Of a stretch of 64,000 nt of DNA, positions 22,756 through 32,389 are shown in pieces (position 1 is the first letter of the stretch; each line of letters opens with the position of its first letter). The stretch spans positions 6,527,501 to 6,591,500 of the forward strand of contig JAPFBL010001928.1 in the NCBI GenBank assembly GCA_026182355.1, given 5' to 3'. The notes under the pieces were generated by a model. The model was not told where the DNA came from, ran no database searches, and saw only the letters and a list, made by a program, of their open reading frames with translations. The DNA is from Hermatobates lingyangjiaoensis (Eukaryota > Arthropoda > Insecta > Hemiptera > Hermatobatidae). The position numbers and the translations under genes are program-made.

Positions 22756-23235
22756 TGATTAGTAGTTGGTAACACTGATTGATATTTGATAACACTGATT
22801 AGTAGTTGGTAACACTGATTGATATCTGGTAACTACTGATTAGTAGTTGGTAACACCGAATGGTAGTTGTAATTACTGACTAGAAGTTGGTAACACTGAT
22901 TAGTAGTTGTTAACTACTGATTTGTAGTTGTTAACTACTGATTAGTAGTTGGTAACACTGATTGGTATTTAGTAACACTGATGGTAGTTGGTAATACTGA
23001 TTGGTATTTGGTAACACTGATTAGTAGTTGGTAACTACTGATTAGTAGTTCGTAACATTGATTGGTGTTTGGTAACACTGGTTAGTAGTTGGTAACACCG
23101 AATGGTAGTTGTAACTACTGATTAGTTATAGTAACACTGAATAGCAGTTGGTAACTACTAATTAGTATTTAGTAACACTGATTAGTAGTTGGTAACACTG
23201 AATAGTAGTTGGTAACTACTGACTGGCAGTTGTAG
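22755..23235. repeat. 18-20 bp tandem repeat, about 24 copies
   Basis: The unit resembles GATTAGTAGTTGGTAACACT with single-base and length variants. It lies in DCST2 intron 6, beginning at the end of the DNA element fragment. Confidence 0.9.
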
Positions 23236-23558
23236 TGACTTCAAGAACTAGTCAGAGATGGCGTTGTGAGCACAAGAGACTCTTCTTCTTCATGGTAGAT
23301 AAAGGCATGGAACGTAAATAGTTTTCCTCAAAAACTAGCCTTCAAAATGCCAAACATTTTTTGTCGAAACATCAGCGTATAAACAGAAATGTTATTTCTT
23401 TTGACCAAAAATCCTCAAGAAATCCATCTTTGAACTTTAACAGTTTTATAGTTATATTGAAATCACTATACTAAATTACTAAATTTCGCGATACCTATGT
23501 TATAAAAACTAAACAAAAATGTATTTAATGAAATATAAATAGTTGCTAGGGCACTTGC

Positions 23559-23718
23559 AAATGCTGAGAACAATTCTCTTGATAGACACAATGTACTTCT
23601 TCATGCTGTCCGCTATTTCCTTGAGCCTCTTGACTACCGTCTTAATCGTCGCCTTGATGGTGAGGAAAGGTTTCTTAGCCAACTCCATTATCGACTTCAA
23701 GTTATTCTTTACCATGTC
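23559..23718 (-). CDS. DCST2: DCST2 exon 6
   Basis: Acceptor TTTTCAG precedes 23718; phase 0 in. It encodes about 53 residues of amphipathic, lysine-rich helix (VKNNLKSIMELAKKPFLTIK, VVKRLKEIADSMKKYI), corresponding to the Q/K-rich helical region after the ESxAC motif in DCST2. No GT donor gives the right phase for exon 7, but GCAAGT at 23558-23553 does (phase 1), implying a GC-AG intron. Confidence 0.82.
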
Positions 23719-23759
23719 CTGAAAACATTTTAGCAAACATATTTTTTGTCAATTTACCA

Positions 23760-24840
23760 CCAAAGTTATAAATCCTTTTTTTTTTCAAAAATAACTTTTT
23801 TGTTTAGGTTAATCTACTTATTTTTTTTACTGAACACTCTAATACCGTGAAAATTAATAAATATTTGTGTATATTTTATCAGATATAGGTAAAATACAGA
23901 AAATATTGATTATGACACATTCACAATTAATTCATTCATTCATTCGGATTAATTCTTACATCTTATATTCTTAGGTATTATTTGAACTATATAGCAAGAA
24001 TTTTCACGAATTTTCTGAACATAAAATACATTTCTGATGCTTTCGCGGTATGATGGATGTGTTTAACAAATGCTCTAATCAATCTATATGTTGCACCCTT
24101 GAACAAAACTTAATATCAGATGTAATTTTTTAGTGTTTATGATTTATAGTATCTTTGGATAATATTGAAGGGTGAGGAATGGACTATTTCCTACCATATT
24201 GTAACAAATATCCAGGTTTTTTTACTATTCTAGTCTAATAGTTCATATTAATTTCAAAAATTTGGAGCTTCCAGCTATAAAAGTTTTAAATCATACTGAA
24301 AAACATGCTTTGAATTTGATTTCAGTATTCAATCTGGCTAATTACTAATATTTTTTCCTCAATATACATTTACAGCAACTTTATAAGTAATTTTTAATAT
24401 TTCTGACAAACGTAAAGAAAGTACTTTTTTAAAAAACACTAGCATACTATAAAATTCCTCTTTAATAATTTTACAAAAAACCAAAAATGTAAATTATAAT
24501 TCAAAATTGAAAACATTGTGTAAAAAGTAATAAATGAAATAAGCTTACATCTTAAATTAAAAATTATCTTAAAACGACATTTTTTCTTTCATGTTTCTTA
24601 CATTTTTCAGACTAAATAGGAATATTATCAAGTTGTTAATGGAAAAGTTTGTAAAAAAGGATAAGGTTGGTGTACAAAAACGAAAAACTAGTGCAAATTA
24701 TGCCATAATCTTGGCAATAATAATCATTGCAATACAACCGCTGTAATAATTATTTAGTGTTTGTGTTAGGATATTGTTTTCAAAACCGTTTAGTTATGTT
24801 ACTTTAAACTTAATAATCAAGTAAATAATGAATTACTAGT
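23760..24840. other. DCST2 intron 5, no gene
   Basis: AT-rich. The part around 24260-24790 weakly resembles the right half of the 1.6-kb element (similar phrases near 9770-10130), so it is probably an old copy. Confidence 0.4.
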
Positions 24841-24900
24841 TTTTACTGTGTATGATTTCAGGGAAGTGTTTTAAATACTAAAGAGACTGGATGAGCAGAC

Positions 24901-25051
24901 CTGACTGCAAGCGAGACTCTCCGACATGATCTTGGTGTTGCGGAGAACGTTCTTGGCAGGCCCTGTCAGAGCCAAGATGAGTGCGTAGGCAGTCAGTGCT
25001 TGTCGACCTCGCTTCGAGAACACGTGTGGCAGCACCATCAGCACGTAACTC
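24901..25051 (-). CDS. DCST2: DCST2 exon 5
   Basis: Acceptor ACTTACAG precedes 25051; donor GTCTGC follows 24901; phases 2 and 0. It encodes SYVLMVLPHVFSKRGRQAL, AYALILALTGPAKNVLRN and SESLAC. The LP..FS..GR motif followed by GPxxN.LRN and SE.xAC is a signature of the N-terminal membrane part of DCST1/2, and vertebrate DCST2 has LLPQAFSRQGR and LRN at the same places. Confidence 0.93.
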
Positions 25052-25374
25052 CTGTAAGTGTTTAGTGTTAGTTGACAGAGTTGAAATGAATGACTGATAA
25101 TAGGGAATATTGGTTCGCTAACAGTTGTACTAACGAACCCAATATGCCATGGGCTCTCAGCCCTGTTTGATCCAAGCAACCCTCTTCTCTATTTGTCACA
25201 ATGTCATTCCCCACCCATTCTTCTTTCTGAGATAGTCTATACCAAAAATTCTATTTTATATTATACGCAAATATTACTAACAATCCTTTTATTTTTTCTT
25301 CATCAGTATATATATATATACACTTTAACACAGAGAAAAGAACACAGAAAGACACTACAGAACTCACTTCGATA

Positions 25375-25396
25375 TTTCGACATCCGTCGTCATCGG
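25375..25396 (-). ncRNA. Variant hammerhead core, family C
   Basis: CCGAUGA (U4 replaced by C), an extra C, GAC/GUC stem II and GAAA. The same variant occurs at 59999 and 60114, so it is a family-wide change. Confidence 0.5.
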
Positions 25397-25552
25397 GAAG
25401 AAGTGCGAAGTACTCGCGTTGAGAAGCAAACTGCTACTGGCCTCCAGAGTAACTCCTGGAACCACCGCAATGCTGCCCCCCAGCGGAGGAGAGGAAAAAT
25501 AGAAATCCCTCTATATATATATATATATATACTGTCAGTTGGATTTTTGACT

Positions 25553-25581
25553 CTGACGAAGACCGCTTGTTACGGTTGAAA
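25553..25581 (+). ncRNA. Hammerhead ribozyme core, family A
   Basis: CUGACGA, an extra A, GACCG/CGGUU, then GAAA. Preceded by GACU, which pairs with AGUC after stem III. Confidence 0.75.
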
Positions 25582-25712
25582 GATTTTAGTCTTGTTTTCC
25601 CATTTTCTTATTGTGGTTTGGTCATTGAATGTTATTTTACGTGTTTATGTTAAATCTTTATATATATCAATGATCAAACCACAATATGAAATGGCAAAAC
25701 AGGACTAAGATC

Positions 25713-25741
25713 TTTCAACCGTTACAAGCGGTCTTCGTCAG
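25713..25741 (-). ncRNA. Hammerhead ribozyme core, family A
   Basis: CUGACGA, an extra A, GACCG/CGGUU-type stem II with one change in the loop side, then GAAA and palindromic AGAUCU. Confidence 0.75.
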
Positions 25742-25796
25742 AGTCAAAAACCCAACTGATGGTTTTTTGACCAGTTGGTCAGTTGGGTTTTTGACT

Positions 25797-25825
25797 CTGA
25801 CGAAGACCGCTTGTTACGATTGAAA
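25797..25825 (+). ncRNA. Hammerhead ribozyme core, family A
   Basis: CUGACGA, an extra A, GACCG with CGAUU (one stem mismatch), then GAAA and AGAUCU. Confidence 0.68.
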
Positions 25826-25963
25826 GATCTTAGTCTTGTTTTGCCATTCCATATTGTGGTTTGATCATTGATTGTTATTTCACGTGCTATGTGAAATCTT
25901 TTATATATATATATATATGTATGATCAAACCACAATAAGAAATGGGAAAACAAGACTAAGATC

Positions 25964-25992
25964 TTTCAACCGTAACAAGCGGTCTTCGACAG
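25964..25992 (-). ncRNA. Variant hammerhead core, family A
   Basis: CUGUCGA replaces CUGACGA; stem II and GAAA are intact. Probably inactive because the invariant A6 is changed. Confidence 0.55.
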
Positions 25993-26058
25993 AGTCAAAA
26001 ACCCAACTGACTCTGACTCAAACTCTTACTCTGACCCAACTCAGTTGGGTTTTTGACT

Positions 26059-26087
26059 CTGACGAATACCGCTTGGTACGGTTGAAA
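26059..26087 (+). ncRNA. Hammerhead ribozyme core, family A
   Basis: CUGACGA and GAAA intact. The 5' side of stem II has changed to UACCG, so the first pair becomes U-U. Confidence 0.62.
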
Positions 26088-26189
26088 GATCTTAGTCTTG
26101 TTTTCCCATTTCTTATTGTGGTTTGATCATTGATTGTTATTTCACGTGTTTATGTGAAATCTTTTTATATATATGTATATATAAAATTC

Positions 26190-26490
26190 ACACAAGGTGT
26201 TCTTGAGGATTTTGGTCATAAAACATACAACTCCTGATTATAAGCCGACGTTTTGCCAAAAATTGTTTGGCATTTTCAAGGCAAAAAAAACAATTTATAA
26301 ATGACATAAGTAAAGCAAGATAAATACATCACCGGACACCACCCAACTGTATGTGGGTGATGTATTTATCTTGCTTTACTTATGTCGTTAATAAATTGAT
26401 TTTTTGCCTTGAAAATGCCAAACAATTTTTGGCGAAACGTCGGCTTATAATCAGGAGTTGTATGTTTTATGACCGAAAGCCTCATGAACC
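26190..26490. repeat. Hairpin with degenerate HHR cores, family H
   Basis: About 110-bp arms around a 100-bp centre. Both arms contain UGCCAAA/UUUGGC stem II and GAAACGUCGG, but the first core box reads CUUGAAA. Left end borders a TA tract. Confidence 0.8.
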
Positions 26491-26514
26491 CCTTGTATGA
26501 ATTTGAAATTAACA

Positions 26515-26740
26515 ACAAACTAAATTAGCACAGTTCATATTAGCACCCACGCGTTAGACAATTGAATCACCCCAGCACTTCTCCGAAATTTGTTCGGAAC
26601 TCTCCCATGTTGTGACCTGTCGAAGGCGAGAAGTGCTGGGTGATTCAACTGTCTAACGCGTGGGTGCGCGCATGTAGAGCTGCTTTGCCAGTTAAACGCT
26701 GCCACTATTTGAACTGTGCTAATTTAGTTTGTTGTTAATT
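26515..26740. repeat. Inverted repeat without HHR core
   Basis: Arms carry CAACAAACTAAATTAGCACAG and the reverse complement, plus CCACGCGTTAGACA. It adjoins the family I HHR region and may be the 5' part of that element. Confidence 0.75.
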
Positions 26741-26785
26741 TTTGGTTTATGTTTTAATTGTTTCGTTTTATTGTTTACTGTTTAC

Positions 26786-26810
26786 CTGATGATGGCCAAT
26801 GTGGCCGAAA
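26786..26810 (+). ncRNA. Hammerhead ribozyme core, family I
   Basis: CUGAUGA, an extra U, perfect 4-bp stem II GGCC/GGCC, then GAAA. About 100 bp upstream of a Penelope-like N-terminal fragment, as expected of a 5' HHR-bearing repeat. Confidence 0.8.
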
Positions 26811-26910
26811 GTTTGTTTCTCTTTAGTTTTTTAACCCAGTTTGTGTTTGTGTAGTGTCAAATATAGTTTGTTTCATTAGTTTTCTTCAAGATTGTTTTCC
26901 TGTTCTTATT

Positions 26911-27065
26911 ATGGAATTAGGTAGCTTAATTTTTGAACTACCAGTGAATTACAAGAAAATAATAAGGCAAATAGAACATCTTTCTAAAAAGATTATTAAT
27001 GCTGAAGCCGCTGTGCTTTTTAACAACACTTGTTTAAAAGAAGACTTGCTGCCAGTATACACCAA
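26911..27065 (+). pseudogene. Penelope-like protein N-terminus fragment
   Basis: Begins at an ATG (MELGSLIFELPVNYKKIIRQ) and continues LSKKIINAEAAVLFNNTCLK, EDLLPVYT before dissolving into TA repeats. The same KKI.xAE motif with LLPVY appears at 45600. Helical start of a Penelope-like ORF is the best guess; truncated. Confidence 0.5.
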
Positions 27066-27154
27066 TATATATATGTATATATATGTATCGGTCGGTGGAC
27101 ACATTTACGTCTCCGTTCCTTCATTCCTTCTCCTTTTTATTTTCTTTTTCTCTC

Positions 27155-27177
27155 CTGAAGACGGCAAGACGCTGAAA
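27155..27177 (+). ncRNA. Hammerhead ribozyme core, family M
   Basis: CUGAAGA, an extra C, GGC/GCU stem II, then GAAA. Short stem, moderate support. Confidence 0.55.
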
Positions 27178-27244
27178 TGATTGAGATTCGTGAGTGTTAG
27201 TCCTCTTTCTCTAGTTAGTCTTTCTTGTGTTCTCTAGCTGTAAC

Positions 27245-27285
<41 letters not shown>

Positions 27286-27413
27286 TATATATATAACATG
27301 ATTTCACAATAAGCACGTGAAATAACAATTAATGATTAAACCACAATATGAAATGGGATCATATTGTGGTTTAATCATATAGCCCACTGCTGGGTTTTGG
27401 ACTCTGAAGAAGA

Positions 27414-27432
27414 CCGTTTGTTGTGGTTGAAA
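27414..27432 (+). ncRNA. Hammerhead ribozyme core, family A variant
   Basis: CUGAAGA, an extra A, GACCG pairs with UGGUU through a G-U pair in place of G-C, then GAAA and AGAUCU. Confidence 0.7.
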
Positions 27433-27506
27433 GATCTTAATCTTTTTTTTTCCCCCCCATTTGTGGTTTGATCACAGAAAAACATATATATTTTTATACA
27501 AAATAA

Positions 27507-27800
27507 TGGGTGCCTGGTTAACTCAGTGGCAAGGTACACACCTCTGAACTAGTGGATCCTAGGTTCAATACCCAGACTAGGCCTTGATTCTTTCACGCCG
27601 GAGGTGAATAAATCTGAGTATGAAGTCTATTGGAGAGGACGTTAAGCAGTCAGTCCGGAGTCTGTACGTCAGGTACTCCTTAAATATCCCTACTTTAAAT
27701 ACATTTGAATAAAACAAATGGAGGACTCCCAATGTAGAATGTTCATTGCGTGGTATCATAAAGAGCCAATGCGTATTTTCTTCTGAGACTGCCACTGAAA
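27507..27800 (+). mobile_element. tRNA-derived SINE copy
   Basis: Head at 27510-27580 with A-box-like TTAACTCAGTGG and B-box-like GGTTCAATACC; body follows. Confidence 0.8.
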
Positions 27801-28634
27801 CTTAACCTATACAAAATCATACGAGTATATACTTTTGAAACTGTAAGTGTGTCGCTTTATTGTATGTACTTATTTAGTTCATCGGAACTTTTGCTCATCA
27901 TTTTTGAACGATTTCCATTCGTTTAAGTATATAAATTTTCAGTTAAAAAACTGCCATTTTTTATTATTATAATTTTTACAATACTTTTTCTAACTTTCTT
28001 ACATTTTTACTTAGTCTTCTGGAGTATTGAACATTCATTTTATAAACCTTGATTCATTGGACTTACTTTACAGCATAACTTCTGGCAGCGTTGTATTGTT
28101 ATAATTGATTCAATTATTTATAAAATTGATTTTGAGATTCCAGAGGACTTACGTTAAAAGTTAAGAAAGAAAAGTAGCTTAAAAAAAATGGTATTATGTT
28201 TAACTAAACTTAAATCACAGAAGGGTTGCTCTCATTATATATGAAGGAAAAACTATAAAGTTTAAATAAAATTGAAAAATTCATTGAGGCTTTTCAATTT
28301 ATGTCATCAGAGATCAATCAACGAATGTCAAATATAACGAGGTAACAAAAAGGTTATAAACAAAAGGAAGGGAATGAAAGCAGCTAAATAAGGCAGGTTA
28401 TAACGGAACAAATGGAACCAATGAGAGAGAACTACAAATAATAAAAATTAAAAACACCAACAAAATTGAACACACAATGAAATCAAAAAGAAAACAAACA
28501 ATAAAATAGCAATGTATTACAGTTTTAGAAAACAAAATTTTATACTGGAATTATTTATCAGCTCAGTTTAGGTAGAATTAACTGAAATAACAGCATTTTC
28601 TCCTTGTAATATATAAATAAATAACATTGATTAC

Positions 28635-28718
28635 CTTATTTTCTTGCTAAAAGCAAGTCCAAGGGAGAAAATAATTCCCATAATGGAACAAATGACAGTT
28701 GCAGTAGTGAAAGACATC
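28635..28718 (-). CDS. DCST2: DCST2 exon 4
   Basis: Acceptor TTCAACTCAG precedes 28718; donor GTAATC follows 28635; 84 bases, phase 2 in and out. It encodes MSFTTATVICSIMGIIFSLG and LAFSKKIR: a membrane helix ending in the GxxFSxxxR motif of DCST2 (GMGFSRQVR in vertebrates). It joins exon 5 in phase. Confidence 0.82.
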
Positions 28719-28770
28719 CTGAGTTGAAAAACAGAAATCAGGAATAGAAGGTATGTCAGAGTTATTCCAC

Positions 28771-28821
28771 CTGGAACAATTTGTTAACAAATGCTGGTTC
28801 ATAATAATCATAAGAAATAAT
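28771..28821 (-). CDS. DCST2: Candidate DCST2 exon 3
   Basis: A pyrimidine-rich acceptor (TCTCCTATCAAG) and donor GTGGAA bound 51 bases coding LFLMIIMNQHLLTNCSR, which would extend the first membrane hairpin and joins exon 4 in phase. It does not join exon 2 in phase, so one more small exon (length 1 modulo 3) must exist or this call is wrong. Confidence 0.4.
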
Positions 28822-29356
28822 CTTGATAGGAGAATCAATTGCTTATTTTAGTCTAACTTTTTCTAAGTTCATTTATAGTTGACTTGTAGACAACGTTCCC
28901 TGTAAGCTGCACGCATGCGCAATCGCGCGCTGCCCTCACATGCTGTGCGCACAACAAAACTAATCCAGCCCACGAGAAAAGTCAACATACAGTCGTCAAA
29001 AAAAAAAAATCTAATCTTTGAAAAAAATGAAGTAGCATTTTGAAAAGTACAATACACCATTTTTCTTATGTTATCAACTTAGTACAATCGTGAAATGCGC
29101 TTTTTTTTCTAGTTTATTATTTTTTTTAAATTCAATAGGATACAAAATAAAATCAAGAAGGAAAAAAATTACAAATAAAGTATTTTTAAAAAACTCCTAT
29201 AGTCACTTTTGTTTTTTAGGCAAGATAGTTTTTAATTGCATTGATCGTATTACAAGATCATAGAAATTACAATTTTTCTGTGAGTAATATATATATATAT
29301 ATATATATAATATATATATAATAACAGATTCAATAATATATCGACCGTTCGATAGA

Positions 29357-29408
29357 ATAGGTGTGTTCTCTAATCGGGGTTCGGACCGAACCCCGATTAG
29401 AGAACACA

Positions 29409-29413
<5 letters not shown>
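29357..29413. repeat. Perfect 28-bp palindrome with a 1-bp centre
   Basis: Arms 29357-29384 and 29386-29413 are exact reverse complements around a single A; a long (TA)n tract follows. Confidence 0.95.
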
Positions 29414-29476
<63 letters not shown>

Positions 29477-29606
29477 GAAAACTAATAATCAACAATAACT
29501 CATTTTAATTTCATACATATTATATATAAAAAGATTTCACATAAACACGTGAAATAACAATCAATGATCAAACCACAATAAGAAATGGGAAAACAAGACT
29601 AAGATC

Positions 29607-29635
29607 TTTCAACCGTAACAAGCGGTCTTCGTCAG
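29607..29635 (-). ncRNA. Hammerhead ribozyme core, family A
   Basis: CUGACGA, an extra A, GACCG/CGGUU, GAAA, AGAUCU, U, then AGUC, which pairs with GACU before the core. A complete type I layout. Confidence 0.82.
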
Positions 29636-29668
29636 AGTCAAAAACCAGTCAGAGTTGGGTTTTTGACT

Positions 29669-29697
29669 CTAACGAAGACCGCTTGTTACGGTTGAAA
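29669..29697 (+). ncRNA. Variant hammerhead core, family A
   Basis: CUAACGA replaces CUGACGA (invariant G5 to A), the same change as at 43858 and 60461. Stem II and GAAA intact. Confidence 0.55.
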
Positions 29698-30039
29698 GAT
29701 CTTAGTCTTGTTTTCCCATTTCTTATTGTGGTTTGATCATTGATATAATATATATATATATATCACTTATTGTGGTCCCTAGTCTCCTCAGAGAGCTTGT
29801 GTGTGTGTGTGTGTGCAGATGCATGAAAATTTAGAGGGAACATTGCTTGTGGATAAAGTAGAGAAGAGTTGTCGTACTCTTTCGTACTTTTTCGTACTCG
29901 TCGTACTCAAGTACGCAAGGTTCATAACACCTTGCCTTCTTGGTCGACCAGTTTCTTTATTTATTTCCTTTCATTGTTTAAACCGATCTCCTAGCGGGTG
30001 ATAACGTCAGCCGTTTACTGGCTTTTTGTTTGATCGGTG

Positions 30040-30275
30040 ATTCTACATCGGGAGTCCTAAATTTTGCATAACCCAAGTGCATTTCGAATAGGGATCTTTA
30101 ACGAGTGTCTGACATCGTACAGGCTCGAGACCGACGGCTTAACAACCTCTCTGAAGGACGACATACTCAGATTTATTCACCTAACACGTGGATAAATCAA
30201 AGGCCAAGCAGGAATCAAACCCCGGACCTACCACTTCAGAGGCGAGTGCGTTAACCACTGAGCTAACCTGGCCCT
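30040..30275 (-). mobile_element. tRNA-derived SINE copy
   Basis: Minus orientation with the body motif TCTTTAACGAGTGTCTGACA and head near 30205-30275. Preceded by CTAGCGGGTGATAACGTCAG, a segment also found beside the SINE at 48400. Confidence 0.8.
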
Positions 30276-30833
30276 ACACTGATAAGAGTAAATATAAAAT
30301 TATAGTTATTTTAAAATGCACTGAAATTTGAATTAGTTTAATTATCTTTGGATAAATGATTATGAAATTTTAAAATCCACAGGTTCTTTCGTCATATTTC
30401 TGTAGCACATACACTTAATCTCGTGATTTTATTTCAGCTGGTGTAATATTACATAACATCACCGCATTCGTTAGTCTCCCAGCTCAAGTGCCATGTTTTA
30501 TTTTTATTTATTCATTATAGTTTATTAGGTTCCATTTATTCTTAAATCTTATCGTCAATAATCCCTTTCGTTTTTGCAAAATAAATAATTATTTACATGT
30601 GAGGGGGGGGGGGGGGAGGGTTTGAACGTACAACTGAGTTTTATACTATTTGTTATGGCGTAAACTGTTTCGACTAACAAGTAAGACTACATACAAGCAT
30701 ATTTTTGCAACAAATTAAACAAGTATGTCGAGAAACCAATGTAATATTTATTCTATTCTAAAAGTCCAAACATCAAAAGTTACCTACTAATCAATTTACA
30801 AGAATTAAAACATCTAAAAATTTTAATTCTTAC

Positions 30834-30976
30834 CAAGAAATCCTATAATGCTTTTAAAAATATAATTTTCAAATGTGCCATTGTGAGCTAGTCTTATTTT
30901 AAATTTTTTTAGCCTCCCTACACTTTTATAGTCATCTTTCGATAGCTTTGCTCCACCAAGAAAGCTTGGCAATAAT
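30834..30976 (-). CDS. DCST2: DCST2 exon 2
   Basis: Acceptor TGTTTCAG precedes 30976; donor GTAAGA follows 30834; 143 bases, phase 2 in (joins exon 1) and 1 out. It encodes LLPSFLGGAKLSKDDYKSVG, RLKKFKIRLAHNGTFENYIF, KSIIGFLG: a cytosolic N-terminal region running into the first membrane segment. Assigned by position, phase and resemblance to DCST N-termini, which are less conserved than the rest. Confidence 0.72.
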
Positions 30977-31429
30977 CTGAAACATAGAAATGAAATTAAA
31001 ACTAAGAAATTTCCTTTCAAAAAAAAACATATTTAAATTAAAATAATTAAACAGCACTGAACAAATATTAATTAGCATTTTATAAGTGAAAATTGTGGAG
31101 TTAATTTTTAGAGTTTGAAGCATTAAATGGTTCAAACAAATAAAGTAATTGAGTTTTCAAAATGAATATTGAAGAGCTGGGATCAGGTTTATTCAAACAG
31201 ATAATCTGCTTGCTTTCGTACTGAAGATGACTGGTTCTAATCTGTGGTATGACAGTTCATTTTTCATGTGGGAAATGGGAAATCTTGAGTACACAGAACT
31301 TCGGAGAAGGCACAAAGCTGTCGTTCACGAGCTTGTATGAAAGTTAACGTGCAAGTTAAATAGTATTCAATGTTAACGTACTAGTTCAATATCCCTACTC
31401 GAATACAAGGAAAATGTAGAATTGGTGAG

Positions 31430-31690
31430 GTAGGTTAGGTTGCAGTGGCAGTCCCACAAGGGAACACACGTAGGCCAAGCATTGGCCCTTTGTGATGCCA
31501 CACAATGAAGATTGATTCTACAGTGGGAGTCCTAAATTTTGCCTAACTCAAATGTATTTAGAGTAGGGATCTTTAACGAGTACCTGACATCGTACAGGCT
31601 CGGGACCGACGGTTTAACGTCCTTCTCCGAGGGACGACGTGCTCAGATTTATTCACCTCCCGCGTGAATAAATCGAGGGCCAGGTGAGAA
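31430..31690 (-). mobile_element. SINE copy lacking its head
   Basis: Starts with GTTAGGTTGCAGTGGCAG and carries the whole body to GAATAAATCGAGGGCCAGG, but the tRNA head is missing. Confidence 0.8.
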
Positions 31691-31799
31691 TTGGTGAGGT
31701 ACCTCACGTATTACTAGAATGAGTGCCAAATTACAAATCAAACACGATATCTAACGAATGAAACACAATATCCAACAAATGAAACACAATATCCATCTC

Positions 31800-32110
31800 T
31801 AGAATCGCAAAGCGAAAGCCAATAAGTGATGTTGAAAACAGCAGGAATACTAACATAGTTATTTTAAATTTTTATACATGGTAAAAATGTAGTCAAGAGT
31901 ATGGCTATAAAAATATATATCTTTAAATTACACAAAGCACGACACAGAAAAAGAAAAGGAATAAAGAGCACATTTGCAGAATTTTCAATATTTCGAACTG
32001 TTGTTCGTCATCTGGAGTAGACTAGAAAAGAGGACGAACAACAGTTCGAAATACCATACTGAGAATTCTGCAAATGTGCTCTTTATTCCTTTTTCTGTGT
32101 CTTGCTTTAA

Positions 32111-32151
<41 letters not shown>

Positions 32152-32260
32152 GTCATACCTTATACAATATTTTTTCCATATATAAAAATTTCAAATAACT
32201 ATGTTAGTATTCCTGCTGTTTTCAACATCACGTATTGGCTTTCGTGATGTTAAACAACAG
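31800..32260. repeat. Nested inverted repeat with HHR variants
   Basis: Outer arms (about 31810-31890 and 32175-32250) include AGCAGGAATACTAACATAG and its complement. Inside is a second hairpin (31920-32110) with HHR-like cores and a TA tract. Confidence 0.85.
31991..32014 (-). ncRNA. Variant hammerhead core
   Basis: CAGAUGA in place of CUGAUGA, an extra C, perfect GAAC/GUUC stem II, then GAAA. The U4 change should impair cleavage. Confidence 0.5.
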
Positions 32261-32389
32261 ATCGTCAAACAACAGACAAAACAGGGTCAAGAAGGTCGTA
32301 AAACACGGATAAATTACTACACTTGTTCCGGCACAGCTGAAAATATTATATTTGTTTACGTAGACAGGTAATTTAATTTAACAATTTTT

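Larger units (their letters stand above)
25660..25870. repeat. HHR-bearing hairpin, family A
   Basis: Head-to-head arms each with a family A core (25713 minus, 25797 plus). Left end abuts a short TA tract. Confidence 0.9.
25918..26135. repeat. HHR-bearing hairpin, family A
   Basis: Second head-to-head pair within 300 bp, with TA tracts at both ends (about 25900-25920 and 26165-26180). Confidence 0.9.
29530..29750. repeat. HHR-bearing hairpin, family A
   Basis: Arms of about 100 bp with cores at 29607 (minus) and 29669 (plus), bounded by TA tracts at both ends. Confidence 0.9.
28891..29845. mobile_element. hAT element, Charlie-like ends
   Basis: Ends CAACGTTCCCTGTAAG and TTAGAGGGAACATTG are inverted repeats. 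Flanking 8-mers CTTGTAGA (28883) and CTTGTGGA (29846) are a 7/8 target duplication. The interior is occupied by later TA tracts, a perfect palindrome and an HHR hairpin; no transposase. Confidence 0.8.

Noticed and set aside
23338..23370. Hammerhead-like segment with CCAAACAUUUUUUGUCGAAAC.
   Set aside because: CUGANGA is lost (CUUCAAAA); a decayed family H fragment, not counted as a ribozyme.
31200..31245. CTGAAGATGACTGGTTC resembling an HHR start.
   Set aside because: No GAAA at a suitable distance and no stem II.
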